A stretch of DNA of 64,000 nt from Macrophomina tecta (GCA_024180945.1 JAKSGN010000003.1:992001-1056000); one strand, 5' to 3'. Counted from the stretch's first letter, positions 11,154 through 23,400 are shown. Numbers and translations: made by a program. The notes: a model not told the origin generated them from the sequence alone.

Positions 11154-12761
11154 TTAGTGGCCTCCACTGCTCGCTGCCTCCGATGTGGATGCTACAGTAG
11201 AGCTTGTTGCTCCATGGACTGGGTTGGGATAGTAGTACGCACAGACGGCGATAATGAGGTAGGCCACAAAGCACAGGTACCCCTCAAGGTAATTGCTCTT
11301 ACCGTCGCGCAGGAAGCTACCGACGCACAGAATGGCCAGGATGAGGATAATGGCCTGGAAAGGCTCGAATGCTAGGTTCATGTCCTTACCCAAGCCCCAG
11401 CCAATGAAGACGACAATCGGGGTGTTCAGTAGGACTGTCTGAATGCAGGCTCCAAGAACGTGCGACAGCGCAAAGTTCATCTGGTTGTCGTAGGCCTCGT
11501 CAATGGCAGTCAGGTGTTCGGCAGCTTTCTCGACGACGGGAATGAGGATGAGACCAACGAAAGCATCCTTGACGTGACGCTCCTCGACGATGAAATGGAT
11601 TTGGTCCACGAGCAGGTAGGCGATACAGCAGACGCAGCCGATGGCAATGACCAGGGCGATGAAGCATTCGGTCAAAGTGAGCTTCTCCTTCTTGAGATCC
11701 TCGTGGCGATCCTCGTCTTTCAACTCATCATGCTCGAAGATTTCGTCATAGAGACCGTGGTGAGAGTGCGTCTGGAACCAAACATAGCTAATCAAACAGT
11801 GAGAAGATGCACCATTCACTTTCATGGAAGCAACAACTTACACCACATAAGAGATGATGAGGATGATGGCGGTGGCACGGCTGATCTTGAGGCTGTCCAG
11901 CTCGAAATTTCCAGTGCCGGCATATTCAGAGTTCTGAAGCGTGTTGATGTAGGCGGCAGGGAGGACCAAAGCCACTGCGGCAAGTTAGCACCTCACCCTA
12001 GCCAACGGGCAAGTGTTCTTCAAACTTACTTCCAGCAACCAGCATCAAACCACTTCCGACTTCACTGACAGCCTCATGGAACTCCTGCTCCTCGCGCTTA
12101 AGACCGCCGACGAAGAAGCACAGACCAATGCAAAGCAACAGATTAGCCAGGATGGAACCGAGAATTGCAGCCTGGATAATCTGGATGGGATTAAAGGTCT
12201 CGGTGCTGGGCTTAGTGATAAGAATGGCAAACAAGACGATTTCGACAATGGATCCCAGGGTGGTCTCGATGACGATGCCGATGACCTTGGGCAGTTTGCG
12301 GGCGAGCTCCTCTCCACCAAAACCGATCAGATTGGCAGCCGGCACCATGGCGATGTAGTTCAGGATGAAGATGATGAGGTTCCAGGTGTTTGAGTGCGCA
12401 TGGCGCTTGGCGAATCCCTGTCACACGAGCCGCGTCAGCAGGTGGGAATTCCACAACTCAACGATTGGGGACATACAATTGCGATTGCGACGGGCACGAC
12501 GGGCCACAAGATGTTGGCGTACTTGGACCAGGGAGCGGAACTGCGGAAGCAGATGCGCAAGAAGCGCATGGGGTGGATGCCGCTGCGGCCGCTCTCGCCG
12601 TCCGGGTGGATGCCGGTGGTGACGCGGTGACCATTGTGGTTGATCTGGAACCTGGGCAAATGCATCTCGTGCTTGCCGGGCTTGGGTTTCCTGGTGCCGC
12701 CGCGCTCGACGGCGGTGTTCTCGGAGCCGTCTCTGGGCTTCTCGCTCATGCGGCGGGCCAT
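11154..12761 (-). CDS. Divergent vacuolar cation/H+ exchanger (CAX/VCX1-like)
   Basis: Member of the Ca2+/cation antiporter superfamily, expected in the vacuolar membrane. Four exons: 12761-12477, 12417-12030, 11974-11842, 11787-11154 (479 aa), with introns of 59, 55 and 54 nt. The soluble N-terminus (about 75 residues) is followed by many hydrophobic segments and a charged linker (about residues 275-305), giving the usual two-halves layout. Half 1 contains LGSILANLLLCIGLCFF, the classical CAX context. The c-1 and c-2 signature motifs are altered: G150-S-I-V-E154 stands where GNAVE is usual, and E355-K-A-A-E359-H where GNAAEH is usual. The acidic residues are kept but both conserved asparagines are gone. 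Similar sequences form a fungus-specific side group. Transport of Ca2+ is therefore uncertain, although family membership is clear. Confidence 0.88.
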
Positions 12762-14846
12762 GGTTGCTGCTCGTAGCCCTCACAGAGGATCAGGAGCGGT
12801 TTGGGTTGGTCGATGGAGCGTGAGGCGGGAGAGCTAGGTCAGGGCCACAGCGGCAGGGTGCGCAGGCGGGAGGTAGAGTGGGTTATAAGGCAGCTGTGGC
12901 TGTGTCGGTTTCGTGTCGGCGTCGGGGCTCCGATGCAATGTGAGACAGCGAATTCACCGCCGCGGACGAGTTGGCGGTGAGCTGCCGGGAGAATGTGGGC
13001 GGGGCAGGAGAGGTGCAATTGCAGCGTTTGCTGAGAAAACAAGCTGAGGGCGGAGGGGCGGGCGGAGGCAGTTTAAAGGAGGAGGCAGAAGCTTGCTTGT
13101 GTCTTGAAGCCGGCTGGATTAATTGGGCTGGCGGGCCAGATGGCTCGCATGGCGCACAGGAGGGAAGCGCGTGCGCAGATCGGCTGAAGGCCTGTTGTAC
13201 CTCTCCACTCCGGGGATGGCACCTGCTTGACTCGCCCGCCCAACGGCTTCGAGAAGGCGCTTCTGGTGTTTCGCTGCGGGTCTGCCGTCTATTTTTCGCT
13301 GCTGCAGCCCCGGGGCCGGCGCCAGCAGTGCTCGCGGCCGTCAAGCAGTCTTGGGCCTCGCGCTTCTGGGAGCTTGACTGTCTCACGCTGGCAACCGCTT
13401 CCTTGGCCGGCGTGCTTGGCCTCGGTGCGGCCAAGACGGCCTGTACGCCTGGCGCGCTGTAGTGCACGGAATTTCCTGCTCGCGACTCCCTCGCCGACGT
13501 CATGCCCCTCGAGCTGACCGGAAGGCCAGATGGGCGCATCCAGCGCTGACACGTCTGCCATCGGGCGAGAAGACGAAACGCTGGATGAGCGTCTTCGCTG
13601 GCAAATGGTGCGGGAGCGGCGCACTGACTCGTCCAGCTCCGTTGCAGCTGCACCTCTTCGCTGGCCGGTGGGTGCGCGCCAGTCGGGGCCCGCGCCTCAG
13701 CTCAACAGGGCCCGCGATGGAGCACCACCAGAACTGCCGGATGCCCACAAGGAGAAACACGAGCCTGCCGATCTCTTCCCCCCCGGAAAGAAATGGCGCA
13801 TCGTGTCTACAAATTTGCATCCTCACTGGCGCGCCTCTTGCAATCTCCGCCCTGTGGCTCCACAGATAGCCGCTGGCTGGAGGAGATGTGGCAGTGCACC
13901 AGCGCGAGAAATCCCCGTGCGCCGTGTTTCACCCAACGCGCGCGCTTCACGCCTCTCCCGCACCTTTGACGAGCTTGCCCTGCAGAAACACCACCGAATG
14001 GCTGCCGCCCGCGAGAGCCTCACAAGCCCCACGTGCCCCCCCACTCCACTCCAGCGCTTCCCCTTCTTACAGACGGTCTAGACTCTGCAATGTCGGGTGC
14101 TGCCCGCGGGAGGTACGGTCCGAAGCCGATCCTTCTCCACAGACATCGTGCACCTGCCTGTCACGGTCTAACAGCGTCTTGTTCTATCTTTGTGTAGACA
14201 ATGTCTGACGCCGTAGCCGCCGTTGCCAGTTCGCCATGGTGCCATTCTTTGCCGCCACATTTGCTCTAGTCACTCTCATCCGGCTCTTAGGTTCCTGTTC
14301 ATCATTACAACTGGTCACCGTTGAAGGAATAGAGAGACCTCTTCGAAGAATTAGAGATCTTGATGATCATTGGTTCAGCAGTATGAGTAGTAGAAACGAA
14401 AACAATGACAACAAAATTCTCAGCAAGGTGGGTATAGAGAAAATGACCGAATCCCCCCGATATGAAAGCAGGCGGAATCAAACAGTGATGTGCCTTCCCT
14501 TTCCCTGTAGACCAACTCCCTCTGCAAGAAAACCAAAAGTGGGGGAAAAAATAGAAATAAAGAGAAATCAGACCAATCTTCCGTATGCTTTGCTTTTTAC
14601 ATAGGCGGTCTGCATCCGTACGAGGCTCTGTACACCATCTTATATATCTCGTCCGCCTTCTTGCTCTGTCTCGTGTACGAAATGCTCATGTCAGGAAGAG
14701 ATGGAAAAGAGGCCCAACAAGAAGAAATGAATGTCCTATTTTGCAAAAATGCATAAAATCGTGTACGCATCTTCAGGGCGTAGGCAGCGGAGATGATAAA
14801 GGAAGAACAAAGTTCGGTAAGGGAAACCTTCTTTTTGCGTCTCGCA
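12762..14846. other. Intergenic: exchanger promoter and regulator 3' end
   Basis: This 2.1-kb region holds the 5' region of the exchanger gene on its left and the 3' region of the zinc-finger gene on its right. ORFs up to 256 codons on both strands overlap one another and have no recognisable domain. No gene is supported. Confidence 0.5.
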
Positions 14847-17800
14847 TCAATAAGTGCAACCCGGCGCCAGCATCTCGATGCACTTCTGGAGCAGGTTACT
14901 TGCTTCATGAAGTAGCTCCCATCTCGTCCTCTTGAACATGTCGCGGAGGAGGATCAGCATACCCAGGCATGCGTTTCTGTCCTGTATTTTTGCCAATGCA
15001 TCGGGCGCTCTCACCCCACCAACTCTGCGCAAGTAGCCCTGCATGTCCCGGACCATGTCTTCACGACTGTCCAGCTGGTACACTGGCTCGATCGGTCCAT
15101 CGAGAGCGTATCCGTACGACCAGACAATGAGCGTAGCAAAGTAGAGAACCCAAGGCCGGTTGAGTAGCGAGTCGTCCCGCGCCGAGTAAGTGAATCCAGC
15201 CGCTTCTTCCACTGACTGATGGCCGGGTCCTCCCGCCGCACCACTGGGAACACCACCGTTGCTGCTTTCATGCGGGAGCAGAACTTGGGAGAGGAATCGC
15301 AGGGCATAAAATGTGGCATCACGGGCGCGGGCCGTTGGAGCCCACGATTCCTTCATCCGACGCTGTGCACCTGTGTAATCCTGCGGTGTGATGCTGCGGC
15401 CAAGAAGCCGGCTTGCTCCAGCGTAGATCTGGCAGTCCACAATGTCGACGTGCATGGCCATATGCGCCAAATGATGCAAGACGGTCCTCGACTCGAAAAC
15501 ATTATCGTCGACCAGGCCAGTGTTGTAAGCAAAGGCAGATGGTGCTGTCAACTCGCCATTTTTGGACAGAGAAGCGTCGAAGTCCTGCTTCCAGAAGTCG
15601 AAGGCTCTCGTAAGGCTGCCGCGCCATTTGTCTCGGCCACCTAGAGCTGAGGATGCGCCAAGAGAGCTGACCTGGAGATCGCGTTGGTTCATGTGCCAGC
15701 TAACACTGAGCAGGCCCGCCATAAGAATTGTCCGGCCAAATGAATTTGTCCGTACGGGCGAGCCACCAAGGGTCTTCTTGAGGCCATCAAGAAAAGTGGT
15801 TGGCTTGACGCCATTGCTCGACAAACTTGCTTCCACTCTACCAACTTCTTGGGCACTGGTGGCTGACCACAGAGCCTCGTCGCATGGCAAAGGCAGCCGC
15901 ATCTCATGTGCTACCATCACTGCAGAGTGGCCGAACATGGTTGCGTGGATGGAATCTATCACGAATGCTGCAAACGCAGCTCGGCGTGTTGCCTCGTTAG
16001 ATATCCAATGCCTCCACCATTCCTCTTGCGCATTCGTTGTTGATGCGACAGAGCCGTTACGCCCATCTTTGACGCTAGGCGGTGAGTCAAGTGCAGACCT
16101 TCCAATCAACGAACTGCCCCTGCGCATGAGCGTGAGCGTGGTTGCGTGGTGTATATGCGCGCGCTCATGCAACGGGCGCGTAGAATACATCTTCTCGAAA
16201 CATTCGAGGAGAATAAGCGCCTGAAACACCCACAGTTTTGCAGGTGGTCGGAAATCTGCATCCATGAAGATCTCCCACCGCAAATGCCACGCAAGAAAAT
16301 TCGCAAGCTCAGCACAGGTCGTCGTCACCTCTTGCCCGAAGCTCTTTTCCAAACAAGAAGCCCCCAGTGACATCATGGCGATGAGCAGGAGCGGTGGACA
16401 GTTGGCTGCATTAAAGGTAGGCCGATGGAGGATTGGTAGCTGGGTATGGAAGTGGACCCAGTATGAGCCGATGTATGTCTGCATCATGTTCAAGCTGAGT
16501 ACGTGAGTATCTTCATCTTTATTCCCCTCCAAGAATTCTTCTTTCTGCTTCTTGACAGGCGCGTGGCTGTTTTCGTTGAATCGGTTCTCGATGAGGTCGA
16601 GGATCTGTTGTCTCTTCTCTTCCGAAAGCGCCGATTCGGGCAGGCCGGTGTCAAGAATGCTGCTCACCGACATAGGTTGATGTGGTGGTGCAGGTTGGTT
16701 GAAATAGCCGCTCACTGTTGCATCATAACCGAAATAAGGAGCTTGAAGACCGAAAGCAGTTGAGCCTGGCACATGAGGCATGCTATTTGCCGGGTATCCC
16801 ATTGGGCTGTGGCCAGATCCAAGGTTGGATTCATTGAAAAGCCAGGCAGTAAAATCATCGGCCATAGCAAAAGGCGATCGGCTATATCCTTCGCCTCCAA
16901 ATACTGGCATGGAATAATTTTTGGGCGTCATGTTTTCTAATATTTGCCCTTCACTAACCGAAGTCATCCGCTCTCCTTGGCCGGTAGTTTCGACGCCCTG
17001 CATGGACATGGAAGAGGACATGGGGTAGTTCTGGGAGGGGCCCTGTGAAGTTTGGTTCATAGAGGAGTATCCCGGGGGAGGCAGAGAGCTAAAGCTCCCG
17101 GGAAGTCCTGATTGGTTCTGGACCTGGTAGCTTGCAGGAGATTGGGACAGCTGGCTGGGAACTGGAACAGGGGAATTATACGCTTGAGATGTGCCTGCAT
17201 TTGAGGGGTAGGGTGAGTTCATGCTGAGGTTCTGCACTCCACCAGTGCCGACAGAGCTTTGAGATCGCAGTGGAGGTGCGGGATGCCCGTGAGCTGCGGG
17301 TTGGGGTGAGTATTGAGGCCTAGAATTGTTCACCGTATCAAAGCTGGATGACCGCTGGGGAGCGCTGTACGCGGACGACCTTCTATGCTGGTCCTGCACG
17401 TGCTGTGAGGCGCTGTTCGATCGCCAGCTGTCGCCACTCATGGACCGGTCTGGTGCCACACTGTTCCCTTGATTCTGCGTTGTGGGGATGAGGGGTGGTG
17501 ACATTGCGGATCCGCCAGACGCGGAATTGCCCACTAGTCCAGCCGGTGACTGCACCATACCGCCCGAAGCATGAACCTAAGCTTTGTTTTAGTGCGGTTT
17601 AGATCTGTGACGGGGAGAAGGTCTACCATTGGCGAAGCTTGGGGATTGCCCAATCTTGCATTTTTATTCGCCATTGCAGTAGTTACGATTGGATTGATGT
17701 TGTGCATGAAGGCGTCCTTTCGCAGCAGTTGCGAACCTCGGGCAGTATGCCTTTCCTTGTGACGAGCACACAAGTCCTGCCTCACAAAAGATCTCTGGCA

Positions 17801-18244
17801 GTCTGGAAAATCGCAGTGGTAAATTTGTTTCGGGTTGTCTTTTCCCAGTCAGCGGGTCCAGTAGCCGTGGAGTGGGCTGTTCTTACGATTCAGCTGGTGG
17901 CGGTAGAGATGTTCGGCGCGAGAATAGCTCTTTCCGCAGCCCTCATGGGGGCACTCAAACTTTTTGTCCAGGCCTTTGCGACTGCGTCTGCGCTTCCTCG
18001 AAGAGCCGGGCGGCGCATCGCCGTCGTCGGCCTGGTTATCCTGGTTGTCCTGGTCATCCACATTCTCGTCTTCGCGCGTGCGTCGCCTGCCTCGGCTCTC
18101 GTCCGAAGTGGGACTCGTTATCTCCTGCTCCTGCTTCTCCATGCTCGGGGCCGAATGGTGCACAGGTCGAGGGAGCTGGGGCTCTGGCGGTTTGCGAAAG
18201 TCTAACGGATTCCCTGCCTGCGCTGGTAGTATCTCGACCGTCAT
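14847..18244 (-). CDS. C2H2 zinc-finger transcription factor with fungal_trans domain
   Basis: DNA-binding regulator acting in the nucleus. Three exons: 18244-17887, 17838-17627, 17576-14847 (1099 aa), with introns of 48 and 50 nt. There is an acidic Asp/Asn/Gln stretch at residues 59-76 and a basic NLS-like RKRRRSRK at 83-90. Two C2H2 fingers follow at about 98-120 (C-x4-C-x12-H-x3-H) and 128-150 (same spacing). A long Ser/Gln/Pro-rich region follows. Then comes a fungal-specific transcription factor regulatory domain with motifs such as YWVHFHTQLPILHRPTF, resembling the C2H2/fungal_trans regulators annotated as Klf1- or AmdX-like. The first intron interrupts the codon for the last zinc-binding histidine of finger 1. 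Target genes cannot be deduced. Confidence 0.88.
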
Positions 18245-19854
18245 AGCTCTAGCGACGTGCGGTCGCGCATGTGTTGACCGAGCAGGTGCGCGGAGCCGTC
18301 AGCCTCGCCCGCCAGTAGCGGCTAGTAAGACACTGTGGGAGGGCAGAACGCAGGGCGCGGCTGTGGACTCGAGTGGTGTTGTTTCATGTAGAGGCGCGCG
18401 AGGAGATTCTGGAAGGCGTCGCTAGGTGGTACAGAGTGCCGTGTTCTGAGGGGAGGTCGCAGACGTGATGGTATCCGATAAGACGCGGCGTCGCCTGAGC
18501 GGCGACAATGCGCACAAGCTGCGGGCAACGGCAGGCGCGCGGAGCTAGCGCGGGTTGACGTCTAGGCGAGAGTGCGGAAAGAGGGATTACCGGCGGCGGT
18601 GGTGGTCGAGTAGTAGGGTGCTAGTGGGCAGCGGAAGCGTTGGGCGGGCGCTGGGCGCTGGCTGGCGCGGCGACCCGCGGCGTGTAAGCTGTAGGGTTGT
18701 GGTCGCGTGTAGCTGCTCGCACGGCAGTCCAGTTCCACCGTCACAGACTCACGTCCGGGCTGATCTGCGCATCGACAGCAGCCTCAGGGCAGCGTGGGGA
18801 AGTGGGATTTCAGGGGACGCAGCGGCCTTTTGGCAGGCAGGGAGCCAGTGCCTGTGCCCGGCGCCCGACTGCAGGGTCACGTTGTCGGCGAGCAGCACAG
18901 CCGCCGCATCCGCCCGCTCGACACGCCCATCACCACTCTGGCTGCTGGGACTTCCTTGCATCCCGCCTTCTCCCACCGCGCAGCCCGTGCCCGCCGGCCC
19001 GTCGAGGGCGCCGTCGACAAGCGCGCGACGCGATCCCGTGCCGGCTGCCCCTGGGCTCCTCCCCCGCGCACAGCGAATCCGTGGGGGAAACGTGGTGGAA
19101 TGTGGGTTATATGGGCAGCCTAGTCCCCTAGTCCCGACATGCTGCTCTCTCCACCTCCCTCCAGAGCGCGTCATGGGCTCGACTGGCAGCCACCGGGCGC
19201 CTGTCAGATGCGCCGCCACACGCACCCACCACGTGCCTCGAGCAGTCATGGGCACTCCGCGGCTGGCCGCGGCTCAGCTTGCTTCTTTGGCCGACTTGTG
19301 CTCTGCAGGCGGCAGGGCGGGCTGGAGACGGCGGCAGGACGGAGGAGGGGAGTGCGAAGATGAATGCCTTGTTGCATTCCTTCATTTTGCTTTTTGAGCT
19401 TTTCCCGCGTCGGCAAATCAGGAGCGCCGCGTAACATTCATGTGCAGGACATGTCCTCCATCCACCCCGGGGCCTCGCCGCTGCCGCCTCCGAGCTTTTT
19501 TCGGCCTTGCACCTGCACGTCGGGCGCACCGACGGCCGCCTCCGGCAACGCCTATAGGCTGGATGCGCGGGTCGAGGGAGGACTCGGGCAGCATGCAATG
19601 TGCGGCGGAAAACCACATCCCCAGAGCTTGTAGAGGGCGTAGGTCTCTGCACGCACAGGCGGCGGAACAGCGGACGGCGGCGGCGGAGATGAGTCGGCCG
19701 ACGGGGCCACGGAATTTGTGTAGATCCGGGCGGCGACGTGCGCCGGAAGACACGGGTCTGACATAATGAGCTCGCTCTCCCTACTTTTGCGTCAGTGGGT
19801 GGCAGGTAGATTGGCCATGGAGCTCAACCTACCTTCTTCAACTCCAACCTCCAC
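18245..19854. promoter_or_regulatory. Divergent promoter, zinc-finger regulator / F-box gene
   Basis: A 1.6-kb spacer between genes transcribed away from each other. It is GC-rich with many overlapping shadow ORFs on both strands. No TATA box or protein gene was recognised. Confidence 0.5.
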
Positions 19855-21345
19855 ATGACCGACACTGCTGCTCACCACTCCGGCTTGGGCGCGCGCCTGA
19901 AAGGCGTGTTGCGCCCCAAGAAATCGCGCGCCCGTCTGTCCAAGAAGCCGCCCTCCGAGTCTGTCAGTGCGGAAATCGTCAGGAGAAACAATGAGACCAT
20001 CTCCAAAAGTGCAAGCCAACTGCTAGGCCAGGACGTGCTGAAGTCGCAGCCGCATCCGCAGCCACAACCGTCGCCTGTGTCACATGCAACAACACCGGAT
20101 GCTTCACTGATTGACAGGCATACTGGTGAGCGCCGCGACATTACTGCCCTGATTCATGGGCTGCAGGACTCGTTTGAGCCGGGAGAAGATGACATACCCG
20201 AGGAATTTGATGAGAATCGTCCGCCCGGCGAGCCTCTGATTGAAAGCCTCCCGCCAAAGCTGTGGCATAAAATCGCCGATGAGTACCTGTCGCCAGCAGA
20301 TGCTGCCAGCTTGGCATTCACAAACAAGGCTCTGGCCAATATCCTCGGCCCTGGCCCGTGGGAAACCCTGAGGCTCCCGGAAAACCGCTTATACAGGATC
20401 CAGTTTCTGGCGCCGATGGACCGACATCTACCCAACCACCTTCTCTGCTTTCCCTGTGGCACCTACCACCTCCGGACACAGCCTGGTAAGGAGGAGCTAA
20501 AACCTCTGCATGTGCTGAACCCACTCTTCGACTGTCCCAATGCTCAAAACCCCCTCTCGCCACCTCCACGCCTGCGCTTGACGCCCAACCGCAACCTACC
20601 ATTCACGTTCGTACAGCTCACCACTCGGGCAGAGCGGTATGGCCCGCAGTACGGGATCCCTGTGGAAAATCTCTTCCGCCGTTGGAAAGACACGGCCAGC
20701 GGCTGGTCGCATCACACACGCTACTACGTCATCAACGGCCACTTCTACCTGCGCGTGGTCAGTTTCGCCTTCGCCCCCGCCGGGCTTCCTCCCAGCGGGC
20801 AGCGGCATCTACTCTACTCCCGCGAGGACTACACGCCCTACTTCTCCGTGTGCGCCCACTGGCGGGACGGCGAGCTCATGAATCTATGCAAGTGCGCGCT
20901 CAATCACATCCCGAAACCACGCCAGGGAAACGGGCCCGAGCAGCAGCTCGCCCGAAAGATCGACCAGCGCAGGCACGCACCGACCGCCACCCAGGTAGTT
21001 AGTCAGTGCACGGAATGTAAGCCTATCCGGAGGTGCACAGAGTGTCCGACGGAGTACCTGATAGAGCTTAAGCTCGCCGAGGACAAAGGCGATCGGTATC
21101 AGAAGTTCAAGCAGTCCATTTCCGTCACCAGATGGAGTGACCTCGGGGATGGGACGACCCCGGCGTCGCCAGAGTGGGCGGCCGTCAATGGTGAAGCTGA
21201 GTTCGACTCATTCAAGGCGATCGGAAAGCGTGCGGTCTCTGGTATCTTCGAATCACAGGCTGGCGATTTCATGCCATACCAGGCTGTGAAGTCTCTGAAT
21301 CCGAAAGGCATCAAAAAAGGGGAGGAGGGGAACAGTTGGTATTAA
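19855..21345 (+). CDS. F-box domain protein
   Basis: Probable substrate receptor of an SCF ubiquitin ligase. Single exon, 496 aa. A basic N-terminus (ARLKGVLRPKKSRARLSKK) precedes an F-box at about residues 128-165: LPPKLWHKIADEYLSPADAA, then SLAFTNKALANIL. The region after it fits the common fungal F-box layout, with CFPCGTYH near residue 200 and a cysteine cluster QCTECKPIRRCTECP at about 384-398 that may bind zinc. Partner and target are unknown. The 5' neighbour is the divergent zinc-finger regulator. Confidence 0.85.
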   Translation: MTDTAAHHSGLGARLKGVLRPKKSRARLSKKPPSESVSAEIVRRNNETISKSASQLLGQDVLKSQPHPQPQPSPVSHATTPDASLIDRHTGERRDITALIHGLQDSFEPGEDDIPEEFDENRPPGEPLIESLPPKLWHKIADEYLSPADAASLAFTNKALANILGPGPWETLRLPENRLYRIQFLAPMDRHLPNHLLCFPCGTYHLRTQPGKEELKPLHVLNPLFDCPNAQNPLSPPPRLRLTPNRNLPFTFVQLTTRAERYGPQYGIPVENLFRRWKDTASGWSHHTRYYVINGHFYLRVVSFAFAPAGLPPSGQRHLLYSREDYTPYFSVCAHWRDGELMNLCKCALNHIPKPRQGNGPEQQLARKIDQRRHAPTATQVVSQCTECKPIRRCTECPTEYLIELKLAEDKGDRYQKFKQSISVTRWSDLGDGTTPASPEWAAVNGEAEFDSFKAIGKRAVSGIFESQAGDFMPYQAVKSLNPKGIKKGEEGNSWY

Positions 21346-21795
21346 TACGCTATTTTATTCCATCTCGTCGCGGGTTGCTGCCGGGCGGACAACCTCTTCG
21401 TAGGCTGTCATTTTGAAGCTTGGTCGTCCTTGGGCTTCTTCGCTGTTTCCTGGATGGCCTGGTTATTCCTGGAATTTGCACGGGGTGTTTGGCGCAGGCT
21501 CCATCAAAATCACTTGAAGCGCGAGAGGCGCACAAAACAAGGATTTTTGAATCCCCATGGTCCAGCGGATAATTGTGTCATTTACAGGCTGGTCGTCACA
21601 TCCCAAGTTTCTTTACCTGTATAATTTTGTTCAAGGACAGCGTCGAGCTAAGTAGTCTTTCATTTATACCCCGGATAGCTTTCTGAGAGAATGGATATCA
21701 AGGAGCACGAACGGATCTTTACTTTTTCACTTTCCTTTCTTCTAGCGTTCATCTTAAATCTCCTCTTCCATCATACCATAACCAAAATGCGAATT
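21346..21795. other. Intergenic, convergent 3' ends
   Basis: This 450-bp spacer lies between the F-box gene and the 3' end of the CobW GTPase gene. It is A/T-richer than the flanking coding DNA. No gene was seen. Confidence 0.6.
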
Positions 21796-23400
21796 TTATG
21801 CGTTGCCCAGCCCCAGCGCTTTCCGCAAACTTTTAGCAAATCTCTCTTCGTCAACACCCCTTCCAATCAAAACCACCTTTCCACCCTGTTTCTCTGCCAG
21901 GCTATTTTGTCCAGCAGCCGGGGTATCTCTCGCGTCCAGGATTTCGAAAACTTCCCTGACCCCCTGAATTAACTTCAGCGAACCACTTACCATTGGCACA
22001 CGTCCCTTTGTTCTGTGGATCTCAAACTTTGGTGACAGCGTCTCACTTGGCAAGGTCTCCTCCCAAAGCAGAGACTGCAGCCAAGTGTCCAACGCCCGAA
22101 GTCCCTTCTCGTCCAGTGCTGGAATTGGGATGGTGATTGTTGCTATAGTCTAATTTGAAACTGTCAGAGCAATGTTATGACGCAAATGTAGGACGGACTT
22201 ACAGGATCAAGGTGGCTGTGCCCCTTGGCAGCAAAGTCTAACTGGGCTGCATCAACAGCGTCGTACGCATGAAGATCGAGGAGTACACCTTCTAGCTGGG
22301 GCACTTTGCTATGATCAGTGACATGGATCTTAGCGAGAGCATTTATGGCTACAATGCGCTGCCGGACAGTCTCCAGCTCGTCGGGCGTGACAAGATCGCT
22401 CTTGTTGATGACGACCACATCAGCGTGAGAGATCTGCAAATGCGCAGTCGTCAACTCCGGACCTTTGTGGTTGTGATCTTCTTCGCTGCGCACAGCGGTC
22501 TCTGGAGGCGGCTCATCCAAGCTCTTGAGGATATTCTTTGCGTCGACCAACGTGACGATTCCATCGAGATAAATGGTGCTACCCAGCCCCTCGTCAATCC
22601 AAAAGAGTGGAGCGATGTTCCCCGGATCAGCTAATCCGGTTGTTTCGAGGAGGATATAGTCAAAAGCACCGCGGCGCTCCATCAGGGACTCGATGGCCTG
22701 AACACCAGTATCCTTAACGGTGCAGCATAAACAGCCGTTGGCCAGATCAAGCCATTCTTCTACCTGGCCGCCGTCTTTGCTGACAGTAAGAGACTTTTCG
22801 ATATCAGCAGCTGTGGCGGGATTCCGTAGGGTCAGTTTTTGCGTTGCACAACCAACAGGCTGGAAGCTTACAGTTGCCGAACTCTAGAGATGTTGTTAGC
22901 TACAATGACGTAATTTGCGACGGTAGGTGCACGTACCGTTCAAAATGACAGCAATTTTTTTGCCGTGGCGTTCGTTGAGAATGTAGTTGAGCAAAGTGGT
23001 CTTACCAGCACCGAGGTATCCTGTATTTGATATATGTCAGCTGTGGATATGAATTCTTGATACAGAGCGTTCTAGGGAGGGCCGAAACATGGTTCAAACG
23101 CGGTATTTGACTACCGCTTTGGTCGAAAGGAAGCGCGCAGCCTGAATCACGAATGGCGGTAAAGAGACGCATTATGCGTGGCCTTCGAGAACAAGGTTCT
23201 GCCGGGATGTGATTTGACTCTGTTCAAAGCCAAAACGAAAGGAGAAAGTTGGGGTTGAACAGACCGGTGACAATGGTGATGGGGACCTTGACGAGGGACA
23301 AGTCATCCACCTCGGCGGTCAGGTTCTCGTCCAGCTCCGCGCCATCTGACCGGCTGGCACCAACCAGCAGCGGCGGCGCTTCGTCGTCGTCGATGTCCAT
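21796..23400 (-). CDS. ZNG1: CobW/COG0523 GTPase, ZNG1-type zinc chaperone
   Basis: GTP-dependent metallochaperone. In animals and yeast, ZNG1 delivers zinc to methionine aminopeptidase 1. Five exons: 23400-23265, 23020-22937, 22883-22872, 22810-22203, 22149-21796 (397 aa). Motifs: P-loop GYLGAGKTT at 46-54, the metal-binding CxCC motif in NGCLCC, switch-II-like [12 protein letters not shown]4 element INKSD, and a CobW C-terminal domain in the last exon ([18 protein letters not shown]). Exon 3 is only 12 nt (E-F-G-N region), and dropping it would remove four residues of the conserved NEFG loop. The acidic N-terminus lacks the cysteine of the CPELVP motif of vertebrate ZNG1, having EAPPLLV instead. 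The start at 23400 is preferred; an in-frame ATG at 23433 would add 11 residues. Confidence 0.9.

Noticed and set aside
12883..13653. 256-codon minus-strand ORF upstream of the exchanger gene
   Set aside because: It sits in the exchanger promoter, is Ala/Ser/Arg-rich and has competing ORFs on both strands.
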